A stretch of DNA of 64,000 nt from Bradyrhizobium sp. BRP22 (GCF_020194175.1 NZ_JADYVX010000002.1:248001-312000); one strand, 5' to 3'; shown: positions 1 through 9,308, counted from the first letter of the stretch. Made by a program: numbers and translations. Notes: generated by a model from the letters alone, not told the origin.

Positions 1-17
1 TCCAGGAGAAGAGCAGC

Positions 18-383
18 ATGACGCCGACGGGCGAAGCCACCGAAGGCGTCCTGATCCGGCTACGCAAGCTCGACGACCTGAAGCCCTGGGGCTCGATCGT
101 CTACGGGCCTGATAGCGACAAATGGGGCATATCGTGGAATCACAATTCGCGCCGCGCTGCGGTCGACGATGCGCGCTCCAATTGCGGAGCCGCCAAATGT
201 CCGTTCGAACTGAGCTTCTACGGCGCGCGCTGCGGGGCGTTCGCGATCTCCGGAAAGTCATGGTCGCTGGTGCAGCGCGACAGTATCGAGCGCGCGCGGG
301 ACGCCGCGCTTGACGAGTGCGGCAAGGGCGGCAAAGCTTGTCGCATTATCGGTGCGGTCTGTGCCGACGGTTCGGGCCGCTAA
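18..383 (+). CDS. DUF4189-like protein, possibly truncated by window edge
   Basis: The 121-residue product has regularly spaced cysteines (SNCGAAKCP, GARCGAF, DECGKGGKACR, GAVCADG) and the pattern typical of DUF4189 proteins, which are usually exported cysteine-rich proteins of unknown function. It shows no signal peptide from the ATG at 18. The frame stays open upstream to the window edge, so the real start and a leader may lie outside. An AGGAG at 4-8 could equally serve as a ribosome-binding site for this ATG. It precedes two related secreted proteins on the same strand. No biochemical role can be given. Confidence 0.6.
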   Translation: MTPTGEATEGVLIRLRKLDDLKPWGSIVYGPDSDKWGISWNHNSRRAAVDDARSNCGAAKCPFELSFYGARCGAFAISGKSWSLVQRDSIERARDAALDECGKGGKACRIIGAVCADGSGR

Positions 384-388
384 TTTTA

Positions 389-403
389 AGATTTTGGATT
401 AAG
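389..403 (+). repeat. duplicated leader motif, copy 1
   Basis: The 15-base sequence AGATTTTGGATTAAG lies 5 bases before the ATG at 409. It recurs unchanged at 955-969, 6 bases before the ATG of the next paralogous gene. The gene duplication therefore included the leader. It has no strong Shine-Dalgarno character. Confidence 0.75.
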
Positions 404-408
404 TGCTT

Positions 409-915
409 ATGTCAAACGCCGTTCAACGCTCGTTTCGAGCGGCCCTCCTGTCCGTACTGATTTCGGTCTCCGCAAGCGGCGCGGCGCTTGCGCAATCCGG
501 CAGCGCCGGCGGCAGCATCGGTAACGACGAAAAATCCCTCTCCGGCTCACGCGCGACGCCACGCGCGGTCGAATCCGATCGGCCGTCCAGGCGCAGCAAG
601 TCCGAAGCCGACGAGCCGCGCCGGGCCTCGCGCAGGAGCGGCGGTGGTGGCGGAGGCAGTAATTTCGACGGCGCGTGGGTTGTCGTCTCGGTCGGCTGCG
701 GCGGCAGCAGTACGACGGCAGTCGTCGTGACCAGCGGCAAGATCATCGGTGAGGGCCTTACCGGAACCATCAGCCCCGGCGGGGCCAGCAGATCCGTCGG
801 CAATTACAACGGCATCACTGTCATCAGCACGGGCCATGCTTCCGGCCGCAGCGGATCCGGAACGTTCAGGCGATCCGACGGCTGTTCCGGAACGTGGACG
901 TCGTCGAAGCAGTGA
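409..915 (+). CDS. Secreted Gly/Ser-rich protein, tandem paralog 1
   Basis: This is a 168-residue protein with a signal peptide (residues 1 to about 22, ending ALAQ), a charged Arg/Glu/Ser linker, a Gly run, and a beta-rich C-terminal half beginning NFDGAWVVVSVG. ATG 409 was chosen over GTG 403 because the signal peptide follows directly. The next gene encodes a close paralog that shares the QSGSAGGSIGNDEKSLSGSR segment and the C-terminal domain. It is presumably periplasmic or secreted. The C-terminal domain resembles small beta domains with paired cysteines. The family is not recognised and no function is assigned. Confidence 0.7.
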   Translation: MSNAVQRSFRAALLSVLISVSASGAALAQSGSAGGSIGNDEKSLSGSRATPRAVESDRPSRRSKSEADEPRRASRRSGGGGGGSNFDGAWVVVSVGCGGSSTTAVVVTSGKIIGEGLTGTISPGGASRSVGNYNGITVISTGHASGRSGSGTFRRSDGCSGTWTSSKQ

Positions 916-954
916 GGGACCGTCTCGACCTCGCCGGCCTCCGGTGCACTTTTG

Positions 955-969
955 AGATTTTGGATTAAG
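955..969 (+). repeat. duplicated leader motif, copy 2
   Basis: This is the second identical copy of AGATTTTGGATTAAG, 6 bases before the ATG at 976. The other copy is at 389-403. Confidence 0.75.
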
Positions 970-975
970 ACACTT

Positions 976-1488
976 ATGCAGAAGGTTATTCAACGCGCGC
1001 TTCGAACGATCCTTGTTTCCGTTTTGGTTTCGGCTGGTGCCGGGCCTGTGCTTGCCCAATCGGGCAGCGCCGGCGGCAGCATCGGCAATGACGAGAAGTC
1101 GCTGTCCGGATCACGCGAGGCGCCGCGCGCGGCGGACTCCGATCGCCCCGCGCGACGCAGCAAGCCCGAGAGTGAGGAGCCGCGGCGCGCCTCGCGCAAG
1201 AGCGGCGGCGAAGGCGGAGGCGGCGGCAATTTCGACGGGGCATGGGTCGTGGTCAGCGTCGGTACCACCTGCTCGGGCGGCAGCACCACCGCGGTGGTCG
1301 TCTCCAGCGGCAAGATCATCGGCCAGGGCGTCAGCGGCAGGGTCAGTCCGAGCGGCGCGGTGAACGCCTTCGGCAATGCCAACGGCATCACCGTGATCAG
1401 CACCGGCCGCATCTCAGCCCGTTCCGGCTCCGGGAGCTTTCGGCAGTCCGACGGCTGTATCGGCCGCTGGACCGCCTCCAAGCAATAG
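976..1488 (+). CDS. Secreted Gly/Ser-rich protein, tandem paralog 2
   Basis: This 170-residue paralog of the gene at 409-915 has the same layout: signal peptide ending VLAQ, QSGSAGGSIGNDEKSLSGSR, an Arg/Glu-rich linker, a Gly run, then NFDGAWVVVSVG and a conserved C-terminal domain. An upstream TTG (952) would add MRFWIKTL, but it falls within the leader motif shared with the first copy, so ATG 976 is preferred. Two cysteines in the C-terminal domain (TTCSGG and DGCIGRW) are conserved between the paralogs and could form a disulfide. The function is unknown; an exported location is inferred from the leader. Confidence 0.7.
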   Translation: MQKVIQRALRTILVSVLVSAGAGPVLAQSGSAGGSIGNDEKSLSGSREAPRAADSDRPARRSKPESEEPRRASRKSGGEGGGGGNFDGAWVVVSVGTTCSGGSTTAVVVSSGKIIGQGVSGRVSPSGAVNAFGNANGITVISTGRISARSGSGSFRQSDGCIGRWTASKQ

Positions 1489-1645
1489 CCATTTCCGCTT
1501 CCTCCGCAGCGCCCAATTCGCCGCAATTGAGCCGGCCACCGAGCCTCAATTAAGCCCCACCCGCTCCGGATTTGCGGCGCATTGCGACCCAACTTCCTAC
1601 CGAGAGTTAGGAGTTAAGGGGTAGCTGGTGTTATCGGGGATCTAG

Positions 1646-2566
1646 ATGTCAATGCGTACCGCGAAATTCATTTCAGCACTTGTCGCCACCATGCTTGCGA
1701 GTGCCAGCTTCACGGCCGGAGCACAAAACGCCACAGAGAGTGCCGATAACACCAAGACCGCCGACACTTGCCTGTCAGCTCCAAAGGGGGACGCACCCGC
1801 AGGAAGCCATTGGTATTATCGCCTTGATCGCTCCAATAAGCGCAAGTGCTGGTATGTGCGCGAGGAGAACAGCAAGGCGGCGAAAGCCGCGTCCGCACAG
1901 CAGCAATCGCCGCCACCCGCCGAAACCGCGCCCGCGCCCCAGCCGGCCGCGAGCATGAGCCCATCGGTTGCGGATGCGCGCGCCGAATTGAGGTCACCCC
2001 AAGTGGGCGCAAGGCAGAATCCGGCCTCCCCCCTCGACAACGCATTGCCCAACGGCGGCGCACCCGGTTCCGGCTCGCTGGTCTCGGAGCGCTGGCTTGA
2101 TCAGTCGAGCATGGCCTCATCCGGTGGCAGCAAGCTCGCCGCTACCGATACGGCCACAAGCCCGCCGGAAGAGGAAGCTCAGGCTGCGCCGCAGCCCACG
2201 CCGCCACCGGCCCCCGCCATCGCGCATTCGACGGCTGAACGGCAATCGACCTCGACGCAGACGCTGTTGTTCATCATGGCCGGCACGCTTGCGCTCGCGG
2301 GCCTGATCGGCGGCGTCATCTTCCGGCTTAACCGCGCGAGCGCGCCGCCCTACGAGGTCGACAATGAATGGCGCGCCCCGTGGGACCGCGACCATGCCGA
2401 GCGCACCCCGCAACTGGCCGCCGAGCACAATGAGAGCCCGCCGCGTCCGGTCGAACCGTCGCGCCCGCGTCGCCCCGAAGCGGCGCAGCCGGAGCCTTCG
2501 TTCGAAGACACGCAACGGCAGATCAAGGAAATGCTGGCGCGTCTGGCGAAAAGCGCGACCGCCTAA
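1646..2566 (+). CDS. Hypothetical membrane-anchored Pro/Ala-rich protein
   Basis: This 306-residue protein has an N-terminal signal sequence (about 1-26, ending AGAQ), a small region with two cysteines and aromatics (TCLSAPKGDAPAGSHWYYRLD, then RKCWYVRE), a long low-complexity Pro/Ala linker, one transmembrane helix near residues 208-228 (LLFIMAGTLALAGLIGGVIF), and a charged C-terminus ending in a possible amphipathic helix. It may sit in the inner membrane with its N-terminal part in the periplasm. Its stop is 9 bases from the convergent gmk stop. The family is not recognised. Confidence 0.65.
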   Translation: MSMRTAKFISALVATMLASASFTAGAQNATESADNTKTADTCLSAPKGDAPAGSHWYYRLDRSNKRKCWYVREENSKAAKAASAQQQSPPPAETAPAPQPAASMSPSVADARAELRSPQVGARQNPASPLDNALPNGGAPGSGSLVSERWLDQSSMASSGGSKLAATDTATSPPEEEAQAAPQPTPPPAPAIAHSTAERQSTSTQTLLFIMAGTLALAGLIGGVIFRLNRASAPPYEVDNEWRAPWDRDHAERTPQLAAEHNESPPRPVEPSRPRRPEAAQPEPSFEDTQRQIKEMLARLAKSATA

Positions 2567-2575
2567 TCCACGATT

Positions 2576-3244
2576 TCACTTCTCGAGCTGGCGCTGCAGG
2601 TTGCGCACGAACTCGGTCAGGCCGGTGCGGCGCTCGCGCTTCAGCCGCTCGGCTTTCAGGATCGACTGCACTTCGGCGAAGGCGTGATCGACGTCCTGGT
2701 TGATGACGATGTAGTCGTACTCGGCCCAGTGGCTGAGCTCATGGGTGGCGCGATTCATCCGGCCGCGGATCACCTCCGCGGAATCCTGTGCGCGAGTATG
2801 CAGGCGCTTCTCGAGATCGGCCGCCGACGGCGGCAGGATGAAGACGCTGACCACGTCGGCGCGCGCCTTCTCGCGCAGTTGCTGAGTGCCCTGCCAGTCG
2901 ATGTCGAACAGCACGTCCTGTCCCGCCGATAGCGCGGCCTCGACCGGCCGGCGCGGCGTGCCATAGCGGTTGTCGAACACGGTCGCCCATTCGAGCAGTT
3001 CGCCCTGCTCGACCATCGTCTCGAATGTCGTCTTGTCGACGAAGAAGTAGTCCTGGCCCTCGATCTCGCCCGGCCGCATCGGCCGCGTCGTCGCCGACAC
3101 CGACATTTTCAGGCTAGGCATCCGCTCGATCAACAACCGCGACAGCGTGGTCTTGCCGGCGCCTGATGGCGACGACAGCACGAACATCAGCCCGCGCCGT
3201 TCGACCCCGTCAAACCCGTGGGCCTCTCCCTGGGCCACCGTCAT
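2576..3244 (-). CDS. gmk: Guanylate kinase
   Basis: It phosphorylates GMP to GDP with ATP, a cytosolic step in purine nucleotide supply. The 222 residues show the P-loop SSPSGAGKTT (24-33), the GMP-binding region SATTRPMRPGEIEGQDYFFV, and FDIDWQGTQQL with the lid region following. The length fits the family (about 205-220). A second in-frame ATG (Met20) would also give a complete enzyme, so the N-terminus is uncertain. It is the last gene of a minus-strand run and starts 3 bases after the yicC stop, so the two are probably co-transcribed. Confidence 0.95.
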   Translation of the reverse strand: MTVAQGEAHGFDGVERRGLMFVLSSPSGAGKTTLSRLLIERMPSLKMSVSATTRPMRPGEIEGQDYFFVDKTTFETMVEQGELLEWATVFDNRYGTPRRPVEAALSAGQDVLFDIDWQGTQQLREKARADVVSVFILPPSAADLEKRLHTRAQDSAEVIRGRMNRATHELSHWAEYDYIVINQDVDHAFAEVQSILKAERLKRERRTGLTEFVRNLQRQLEK

Positions 3245-3247
3245 GCC

Positions 3248-4135
3248 TCACTCCAGATTCTGCACCTGCTCGCGGAACTGTTCGACCACGTTCTTCATCT
3301 CGAGCCCGGTATTGGTGAGCTCGATATCGTTCGACTTCGAGCAGCAGGTGTTGACCTCGCGATTGAACTCCTGCGCCAGGAAATCGAGCCGGCGTCCGAT
3401 CGGGCCGCCCTTGCCGATCATCTCGCGCGCCTGCGCGATGTGGGAGGCGATGCGGTCGAGTTCCTCGCGGATATCGGCCTTGGTCGCGATCAAGATCGCT
3501 TCCTGGTTCAGCCGATCCGCATCGAATCGATCGGAGGTTTCGAGCAGCGCCGCGACCTGTTCGGCCAGCCGTGCGCGGATCGCCTCCGGCTTGCGGCCCG
3601 GCGCCGCTTCCGCCTTCCTGGCGAGTTGTTCGATCTCGTCCATCCGCTGGATCAGCACCTGACCGAGCGCAGTGCCCTCGCGGCGGCGCATCTCGACCAG
3701 ATGGGTAAGCGCCTGCTCGAAGGCGACCGCGGCCGCCTCTCGTGCCGCCTTGTCCTCGGCCTCGTCGCTTTCCGGCTCGACCACCTCGATCACGCCCTTG
3801 ATACCGAGCAATCCGTCGATGCTCGGCGCCACCGCGTCGATCTTCTGCGCCAGCGTGCCCGCGACCTTTACGATCGAGGCCAGCACGTCTTCGTTGATGC
3901 GCACCGCGGACACGGCGCCGGTGCGCTTGATATTGAGATTGGCATACACGGTTCCGCGCGACAGCACCTCGCCCGCGCGCTTCTTCACCACCGCCTCGAG
4001 TTCGTCCCAACCCGGCGGCAGCCGCAGCCGCAGGTCAAAGCCCTTGGCATTGACCGACTTCAGTTCCCACTCGAAGGTGTACGGACCGCTCGTGCCATGG
4101 CTTCGGGCAAAACCGGTCATGCTCGATAGGGCCAT
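3248..4135 (-). CDS. yicC: YicC family endoribonuclease-like protein
   Basis: The 295-residue protein opens MALSSMTGFARSHG, matching the SMTGFGR N-terminus of YicC. It ends with the conserved IGKGGPIGRRLDFLAQEFNREVNT and SNDIELTN segments of the C-terminal DUF1732 domain. Some E. coli YicC work points to an RNase role. The family lies next to gmk in many proteobacteria, as here. Cytosolic. It sits between mltG and gmk in an apparent operon. The annotation is confident at family level; the exact activity is inferred. Confidence 0.9.
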   Translation of the reverse strand: MALSSMTGFARSHGTSGPYTFEWELKSVNAKGFDLRLRLPPGWDELEAVVKKRAGEVLSRGTVYANLNIKRTGAVSAVRINEDVLASIVKVAGTLAQKIDAVAPSIDGLLGIKGVIEVVEPESDEAEDKAAREAAAVAFEQALTHLVEMRRREGTALGQVLIQRMDEIEQLARKAEAAPGRKPEAIRARLAEQVAALLETSDRFDADRLNQEAILIATKADIREELDRIASHIAQAREMIGKGGPIGRRLDFLAQEFNREVNTCCSKSNDIELTNTGLEMKNVVEQFREQVQNLE

Positions 4136-4244
4136 CGCATAGGACTTTCTGGCAAGAGGTATGAGACTCGCTGGAACGCGCGCGACCTTAAGCCGATTTA
4201 GCTGAAAGTGGAATTACGTTCGCGCCGGTGATTCTCGCCCGACC

Positions 4245-5504
4245 CTAGCGCTCGACCACCGGCGGCGATGTGGTCGACTGCGCCGCGCCCTGCCGGGCCG
4301 GCCGCGCCGGTTTTTTCGAGTTGGCCGGCGGCTTGGGCGTCGTGGTTGCAGTCGGATTGGTGTCGCCCGGCGCACCGGCGGCGGGCGGAGGCGGATCGTC
4401 CGCCGGCTCGACCGTGTCGTTCTGGATCTGCTTTTCGATCGAACGCAGCTTCACCACGTTCTTTTGGTGCTGATCGTAGGTCTCGGTGAAGGCATGCCCG
4501 CCGGTGCCGTCGGCTACGAAGAAGAGGTCGCGGGTGCGCGCCGGATTGGCTGCGGCTTCCAGTGAAGCGCGGCCGGGATTGGCGATCGGGCCCGGCGGCA
4601 GGCCGTCGATGACGTAGGTGTTGTACGGCGACGGCTGGGTGATCTCGCTGCGCTTGATCGGCCGCCCCAGCGTTCCCTTGCCGCCGACCAGTCCGTAGAT
4701 GATGGTCGGGTCGGATTGCAGCTTGATCTTCTGCCGGAGACGATTGACGAACACCGCCGAAACTCGGCTACGCTCATCGGCCCTCCCGGTTTCCTTCTCG
4801 ACGATTGACGCCAGCGTCACGAGTTGCTCCGGCGTCTTGACCGGAATATCCGGATTGCGCCGTTCCCAGATTTCCGCAAGCACGCGTTTCTGGGTCTGCT
4901 GCATGCGCTGGATCACCTGCTCGCGCGTGGTGCCGCGCGGGAACTTGTACGTCTCCGGCAACAGCGTGCCCTCGCGCGGTATCTCGCGTACCGAACCCGT
5001 GAAGATGTCGTTGTCCGAGAGCCGCGCCACGATCTGCTCGGAGGTCAGCCCCTCGGGAATGGTAACGGCATGCTGCACCACCTTGCCTTCGACGATGGTG
5101 CCGATGACCTCGCGCAGGCTCGCGCTCTTCTGGAACGAATATTCTCCGGGCTTGAGATCGGAACTCGCCTTCATCGCAAAGACGCTGCCGATGAAGACCC
5201 ACGGATTGACGTCGATCACGCCCTCACGCTGCAGGATGTCGGCAATATCGCGCTTGCCGGCCCGCTGCGGAATATTGACGATCTTGTCCTCCTGCAGCGG
5301 CCCCGCCGCTTCCAGGGTCTGCTTTCCGTAGTAGTAGGCGGCACCGGCGCCGATCATCACGATGATCAGGAAGGTGATGATGGCGTTGCCGACCACGACG
5401 AATGGATTGCGGGCACGGTCCGACCGTTTCGGCGGCGGTGGCACCTGTTCAGGCTCCAGCGCGGCGCGCGGACTTCGCGGTGAAATGGGCGGCCTCTCAC
5501 TCAT
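4245..5504 (-). CDS. mltG: Endolytic transglycosylase MltG
   Basis: It cleaves nascent peptidoglycan glycan strands at the inner membrane and is thought to set strand length. The 419-residue protein has a Pro-rich cytoplasmic N-terminus, one membrane segment (about residues 34-60, VVVGNAIITFLIIVMIGAGAA), a LysM-like region, and the YceG/MltG catalytic domain with ASIVEKETG, which carries the catalytic glutamate, plus LQSDPTIIYG and PYNTYVIDGLPPGPIANPG. The C-terminal 60 or so residues are a Pro/Ala/Lys low-complexity tail. It follows fabF by 145 bases, an order common in Rhizobiales. Confidence 0.93.
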   Translation of the reverse strand: MSERPPISPRSPRAALEPEQVPPPPKRSDRARNPFVVVGNAIITFLIIVMIGAGAAYYYGKQTLEAAGPLQEDKIVNIPQRAGKRDIADILQREGVIDVNPWVFIGSVFAMKASSDLKPGEYSFQKSASLREVIGTIVEGKVVQHAVTIPEGLTSEQIVARLSDNDIFTGSVREIPREGTLLPETYKFPRGTTREQVIQRMQQTQKRVLAEIWERRNPDIPVKTPEQLVTLASIVEKETGRADERSRVSAVFVNRLRQKIKLQSDPTIIYGLVGGKGTLGRPIKRSEITQPSPYNTYVIDGLPPGPIANPGRASLEAAANPARTRDLFFVADGTGGHAFTETYDQHQKNVVKLRSIEKQIQNDTVEPADDPPPPAAGAPGDTNPTATTTPKPPANSKKPARPARQGAAQSTTSPPVVER

Positions 5505-5649
5505 CGATTCGACCTGAATCTTGCCGGTTTAATCGTGGCCTGACAAATCTAAAGTCCTGCCAATATAATCGATACTATACGAGTACGCGCCCGCGCCTAG
5601 AAGTCATCGGCGATTGCGGCAAAACAGTGAACTGGCTCCAACCCGCCGG

Positions 5650-6915
5650 CTAGTTGATAACACGCTGCAGGATCACGGAAGCGTTAGTGCCTCCGAAGCC
5701 GAAGGAGTTGGACAACGCCACATTGATCTCGCGCTTGCGCGGCGTGTGCGGCACGAGATCGATTGCCGTCTCCATCGACGGATTGTCGAGATTGATCGTC
5801 GGTGGAGCGACATTGTCGCGAATGGCCAGGATGCTGAAGATTGCCTCGATCGCGCCGGCGGCGCCGAGCAGATGCCCGGTCGACGACTTCGTCGACGACA
5901 TCGACACTTTCGACGCCGCATTGCCGAGCAGCCGCTCGACCGCGCCGAGTTCGATCTCGTCGCCGACCAGCGTCGAGGTGCCATGGGCATTGATGTAATC
6001 GATATCGGACGGCGTCATGCCGGCGCGCTTCAACGCCGCCGACATGCTGCGGAAACCGCCGTCGCCATCCGGCGAAGGCGAGGTGATGTGGTAGGCGTCG
6101 CCCGAGAGTCCGTAGCCTACGACTTCCGCATAGATCTTCGCCCCGCGCTTTTTCGCGTGCTCGTATTCCTCGAGCACCACGATGCCGGCGCCCTCGCCCA
6201 TCACGAAGCCGTCGCGGTCCTTGTCGTAGGGCCGCGACGCCTTGATCGGCGCCTCATTGAAGCCTGTGGACAGTGCGCGTGCCGCGCAAAAGCCGGCCAT
6301 GCCGATGCGGCAGATCGGCGACTCCGCACCGCCCGCCACCATCACCTCGGCATCTCCCAGCGCCACCAGCCGCGCTGCGTCGCCGATCGCATGCGCGCCC
6401 GTCGAGCAGGCGGTGACGACCGAATGATTCGGCCCCTTCAGACCGTGCTCGATCGAGACATAACCGGATGCCAGATTGATCAGCCGGCCGGGAATGAAGA
6501 ACGGCGACACCTTTCGCGGACCACGCTCCTTGAGCAGCACCGCCGTGTCGGCGATACCGGAGAGGCCGCCGATGCCGGAGCCGATCAGAGTGCCGGTCGC
6601 GCACTTGTCCTCTTCGCTCTCCGGATGCCAGCTTGCATCGTCGAGCGCCTGCTTCGCCGCGCACATCGCGAAGATGATGAAATCATCGACCTTGCGCTGG
6701 TCCTTCGGCTCCATCCATTGATCGGGATTGAAGGTGCCCTCGCTGCCATCGCCACGCGGCACGACGCAGGCAACCTGGCTCGGCAGGTCGGAGACGTCGA
6801 AGGTCTCGATCCTGCGCGCCCCGCTGCGGCCCTCGAGGATTCGTGCCCAGCTCGTATCGACGCCACAGCCGAGTGGTGTAACCATGCCCAGCCCGGTGAC
6901 GACAACACGTCTCAT
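5650..6915 (-). CDS. fabF: 3-oxoacyl-ACP synthase II (FabF)
   Basis: This condensing enzyme elongates acyl-ACP with malonyl-ACP in type II fatty-acid synthesis. The 421 residues carry the Cys-His-His triad: Cys170 in TACSTGAHAIGDA, the first histidine in NAHGTSTLVGDE, and the second in KSSTGHLLGAAGA. The C-terminal SNSFGFGGTNASVIL is also typical. The length fits FabF. It lies downstream of acpP with a 96-base gap and upstream of mltG, and probably belongs to the fab transcription unit. Confidence 0.96.
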   Translation of the reverse strand: MRRVVVTGLGMVTPLGCGVDTSWARILEGRSGARRIETFDVSDLPSQVACVVPRGDGSEGTFNPDQWMEPKDQRKVDDFIIFAMCAAKQALDDASWHPESEEDKCATGTLIGSGIGGLSGIADTAVLLKERGPRKVSPFFIPGRLINLASGYVSIEHGLKGPNHSVVTACSTGAHAIGDAARLVALGDAEVMVAGGAESPICRIGMAGFCAARALSTGFNEAPIKASRPYDKDRDGFVMGEGAGIVVLEEYEHAKKRGAKIYAEVVGYGLSGDAYHITSPSPDGDGGFRSMSAALKRAGMTPSDIDYINAHGTSTLVGDEIELGAVERLLGNAASKVSMSSTKSSTGHLLGAAGAIEAIFSILAIRDNVAPPTINLDNPSMETAIDLVPHTPRKREINVALSNSFGFGGTNASVILQRVIN

Positions 6916-7011
6916 GTCCAGAACTCCGTCCCGAAATGCGCGGTGAATAACAAGAAACCGGGGGACCGCCTGATAACGGTCCGTCCGGCTTCGTCGGCAC
7001 CGCGAAGGGCG

Positions 7012-7251
7012 TCAGCTTTTCGCGTTCTTCTCGAGAAACTTCGTCGCGTCGCCGACCGTCAGGATCGTTTCCGCGGCGTCGTCGGGAATCTCGCAACCAA
7101 ATTCTTCTTCAAATGCCATCACGAGCTCGACGGTGTCGAGACTGTCAGCGCCGAGGTCGTCGATGAAACTTGCGCTGTCGACCACCTTCTCGGGCTCAAC
7201 GCCAAGATGCTCGACCACAATCTTCTTTACCCGCTCGCCAATCTCACTCAT
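7012..7251 (-). CDS. acpP: Acyl carrier protein
   Basis: A 79-residue acidic carrier protein that holds growing acyl chains on a phosphopantetheine arm. The attachment serine is Ser37 in [20 protein letters not shown]. The size and four-helix pattern are those of AcpP. It lies between fabG and fabF in the conserved fab cluster, although fabG is 293 bases upstream, which leaves room for a separate strong promoter as expected for this abundant protein. Confidence 0.97.
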   Translation of the reverse strand: MSEIGERVKKIVVEHLGVEPEKVVDSASFIDDLGADSLDTVELVMAFEEEFGCEIPDDAAETILTVGDATKFLEKNAKS

Positions 7252-7544
7252 CGTTCACCCTCGTGCTTGTTCCATTGGACCCGACCCCAAGACGATACGA
7301 GCCATCGTGGTCGTTTAGTTTCCCTAAGCTGTCGCGCATAGTCTTGTTTCGGCGGTCGTGGCCGATTAAGTCCCGGCGAACGGCAGGCGTCGCCACGCCA
7401 ATATACAGGGTTTCAAAATCCTGCAATGGCGTTCTTTGCCCATCCGCGGCTGGTTCGGTTATCATAATTCCCTCACCTTGACTACAAGCCCTGACCGGCC
7501 CCGGGTACGGCATTCCGCCACGCAAAAGCGCTCCGGTAACCCGC

Positions 7545-8282
7545 TCAAAACATGGCCATTCCGCCATTGACGTGAATCGTCTGTCCGGTCACGTAGGCGG
7601 CCTCGTTGGAAGCGAGATAGACGGCCGCGGCGGCGATGTCTTCGGGCGTTCCGAGTCGCGCCGCAGGAACCTTTGCCAGGATGGCCTCGCGCTGCTTGTC
7701 GTTCAGCGCGTCAGTCATCGGCGTCTTGATGAAGCCCGGCGCAATGCAGTTGGCGGTCACGCCGCGCTTGGCATATTCGGCACCCAGCGTCTTGATCAGG
7801 CCGATGATACCGGCCTTCGACGCGGTGTAGTTGGCCTGGCCCGGATTGCCGGTGACGCCGACGATCGAGGTGAGCGCGATGATGCGGCCGAAGCGCTTGC
7901 GCATCATCAATTTGGTGGCGGCGCGCGCGAGGCGGAACGTCGCGGTGAGGTTGATCGCGATCACCTCGTCCCAATCCTCGTCGCGCAACTGCACGAACAG
8001 ATTGTCGCGCGTGATGCCGGCGTTGGCGACGAGGATGTCGACCTGCCCCATCGCGGTTTCCGCCGCGGGCACCAGTGCCTCGACCTCGGCAGTGTTGGAG
8101 AGATTGCATGGCAGGACGTGAACACGCTCGCCGAGCTTCGCCGCAAACGCATCCAGCACCTCGCGCCGCGTGCCCGAGATCGCCACGGTCGCGCCCTGCG
8201 CGTGCAGCGCCTGGGCGATCGCGTTGCCGATGCCGCCGGTCGCGCCGGTGACCAGCGCGTTCCTACCCGTCAGAGCAAACAT
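7545..8282 (-). CDS. fabG: 3-oxoacyl-ACP reductase FabG
   Basis: An NADPH-dependent reductase of 3-oxoacyl-ACP, of the short-chain dehydrogenase fold. The 245 residues contain the nucleotide-binding TGATGGIGNAIA near the N-terminus, the NAG motif (VANAGITRD), the catalytic serine in ALTSIVG, and YTASKAG with the catalytic Tyr and Lys. The ATG at 8282 is used; one codon upstream is a TTG. It is followed by acpP and preceded by fabD with a 72-base gap. The C-terminal VTGQTIHVNGGMAMF is typical of FabG. Confidence 0.95.
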   Translation of the reverse strand: MFALTGRNALVTGATGGIGNAIAQALHAQGATVAISGTRREVLDAFAAKLGERVHVLPCNLSNTAEVEALVPAAETAMGQVDILVANAGITRDNLFVQLRDEDWDEVIAINLTATFRLARAATKLMMRKRFGRIIALTSIVGVTGNPGQANYTASKAGIIGLIKTLGAEYAKRGVTANCIAPGFIKTPMTDALNDKQREAILAKVPAARLGTPEDIAAAAVYLASNEAAYVTGQTIHVNGGMAMF

Positions 8283-8354
8283 CAATATCTCCTCTCGGCG
8301 CTCTCAGAGCGCGATCTTTCCCGGCGGAACGGTGCCTCTTTTCCCGATCATGCT

Positions 8355-9308
8355 TCAGGCCGAAGCGGCCAATGCATCCTTGGCAGCGGCGATATCGCCA
8401 GGCCCACTGACGGAAATCCCGACCGCGCCATCGGCGATGCGCTTGACCAGACCGGTCAGGACCTTGCCGGCGCCGATCTCGAGGAAGCGCGTGACGCCCT
8501 TGCTTGCCATATAGGCGACCGACTCGCGCCAGCGCACCGTGCCGGTCACCTGTTCGATCAGCCGGCGGCGGATCTCGTCGGGATCGGTGATGGCGCTCGC
8601 CAGCACGTTCGAGACCAGCGGCGCGGCCGGCGCCTTGATGGTGACGCCCGATAACGCCTCGGCCATGGCGTCGGCGGCCGGCTGCATCAACTTGCAATGG
8701 AAGGGAGCCGACACCGGCAACAGCATCGCACGCTTGGCGCCCTTGCCCTTGGCGATCTCGACCGCACGATCGACGGCGGCCTTGTCGCCGGAAACCACAA
8801 CCTGTCCGCCACCATTGTCATTGGCGGCCTGGCATACTTCGCCTTGGGCCGCTTCGTTGGCAACCGCCATCGCCGCGTCGTAGTCGAGGCCGAGCAGCGC
8901 TGCCATGGCGCCGGCGCCGACCGGCACCGCCTTTTGCATCGCGAGGCCACGGGTGCGCAGCAGGCGCGCGGTATCGCTGACGCTGAGGCTGCCGGCGGCT
9001 GCCAGCGCGGAATACTCGCCGAGCGAATGGCCCGCGACATAGGCCGCATCGCGCCCGACCGAAAAGCCGGCCTCGGCCTCCAGCACCCGCAGCGTCGCGA
9101 TCGAGACCGCCATCAGCGCCGGCTGCGCATTCTCGGTGAGCTGCAGGGTCTCGGCCGGCCCCTCCCAGATGGTCGCGGTCAGCTTCTCTCCCAGCGCGGC
9201 GTCGACCTCGTCGAACACCGCCCGGGCCACCGGAAAGGCATCAGCGAGGGCCTTGCCCATGCCGACTGCCTGCGACCCCTGCCCCGGAAAAGTGAATGCT
9301 GCCGTCAT
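8355..9308 (-). CDS. fabD: Malonyl-CoA-ACP transacylase
   Basis: It transfers malonyl groups from CoA to acyl carrier protein, feeding fatty-acid elongation. The 317-residue protein begins MTAAFTFPGQGSQ, with the usual N-terminal PGQGSQ motif. It has the nucleophile Ser95 in GHSLGEYSAL and a catalytic histidine in SAPFHCKLM. ATG 9308 is preferred over an in-frame ATG at 9320, because the FabD motif then sits at the usual distance from the N-terminus. It is the first gene of the minus-strand fab cluster. Confidence 0.95.
   Translation of the reverse strand: MTAAFTFPGQGSQAVGMGKALADAFPVARAVFDEVDAALGEKLTATIWEGPAETLQLTENAQPALMAVSIATLRVLEAEAGFSVGRDAAYVAGHSLGEYSALAAAGSLSVSDTARLLRTRGLAMQKAVPVGAGAMAALLGLDYDAAMAVANEAAQGEVCQAANDNGGGQVVVSGDKAAVDRAVEIAKGKGAKRAMLLPVSAPFHCKLMQPAADAMAEALSGVTIKAPAAPLVSNVLASAITDPDEIRRRLIEQVTGTVRWRESVAYMASKGVTRFLEIGAGKVLTGLVKRIADGAVGISVSGPGDIAAAKDALAASA

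Noticed and set aside
5614..7341. 575-codon plus-strand frame
   Set aside because: Antisense to fabF and acpP; composition is Arg/His-rich shadow coding with no domain.
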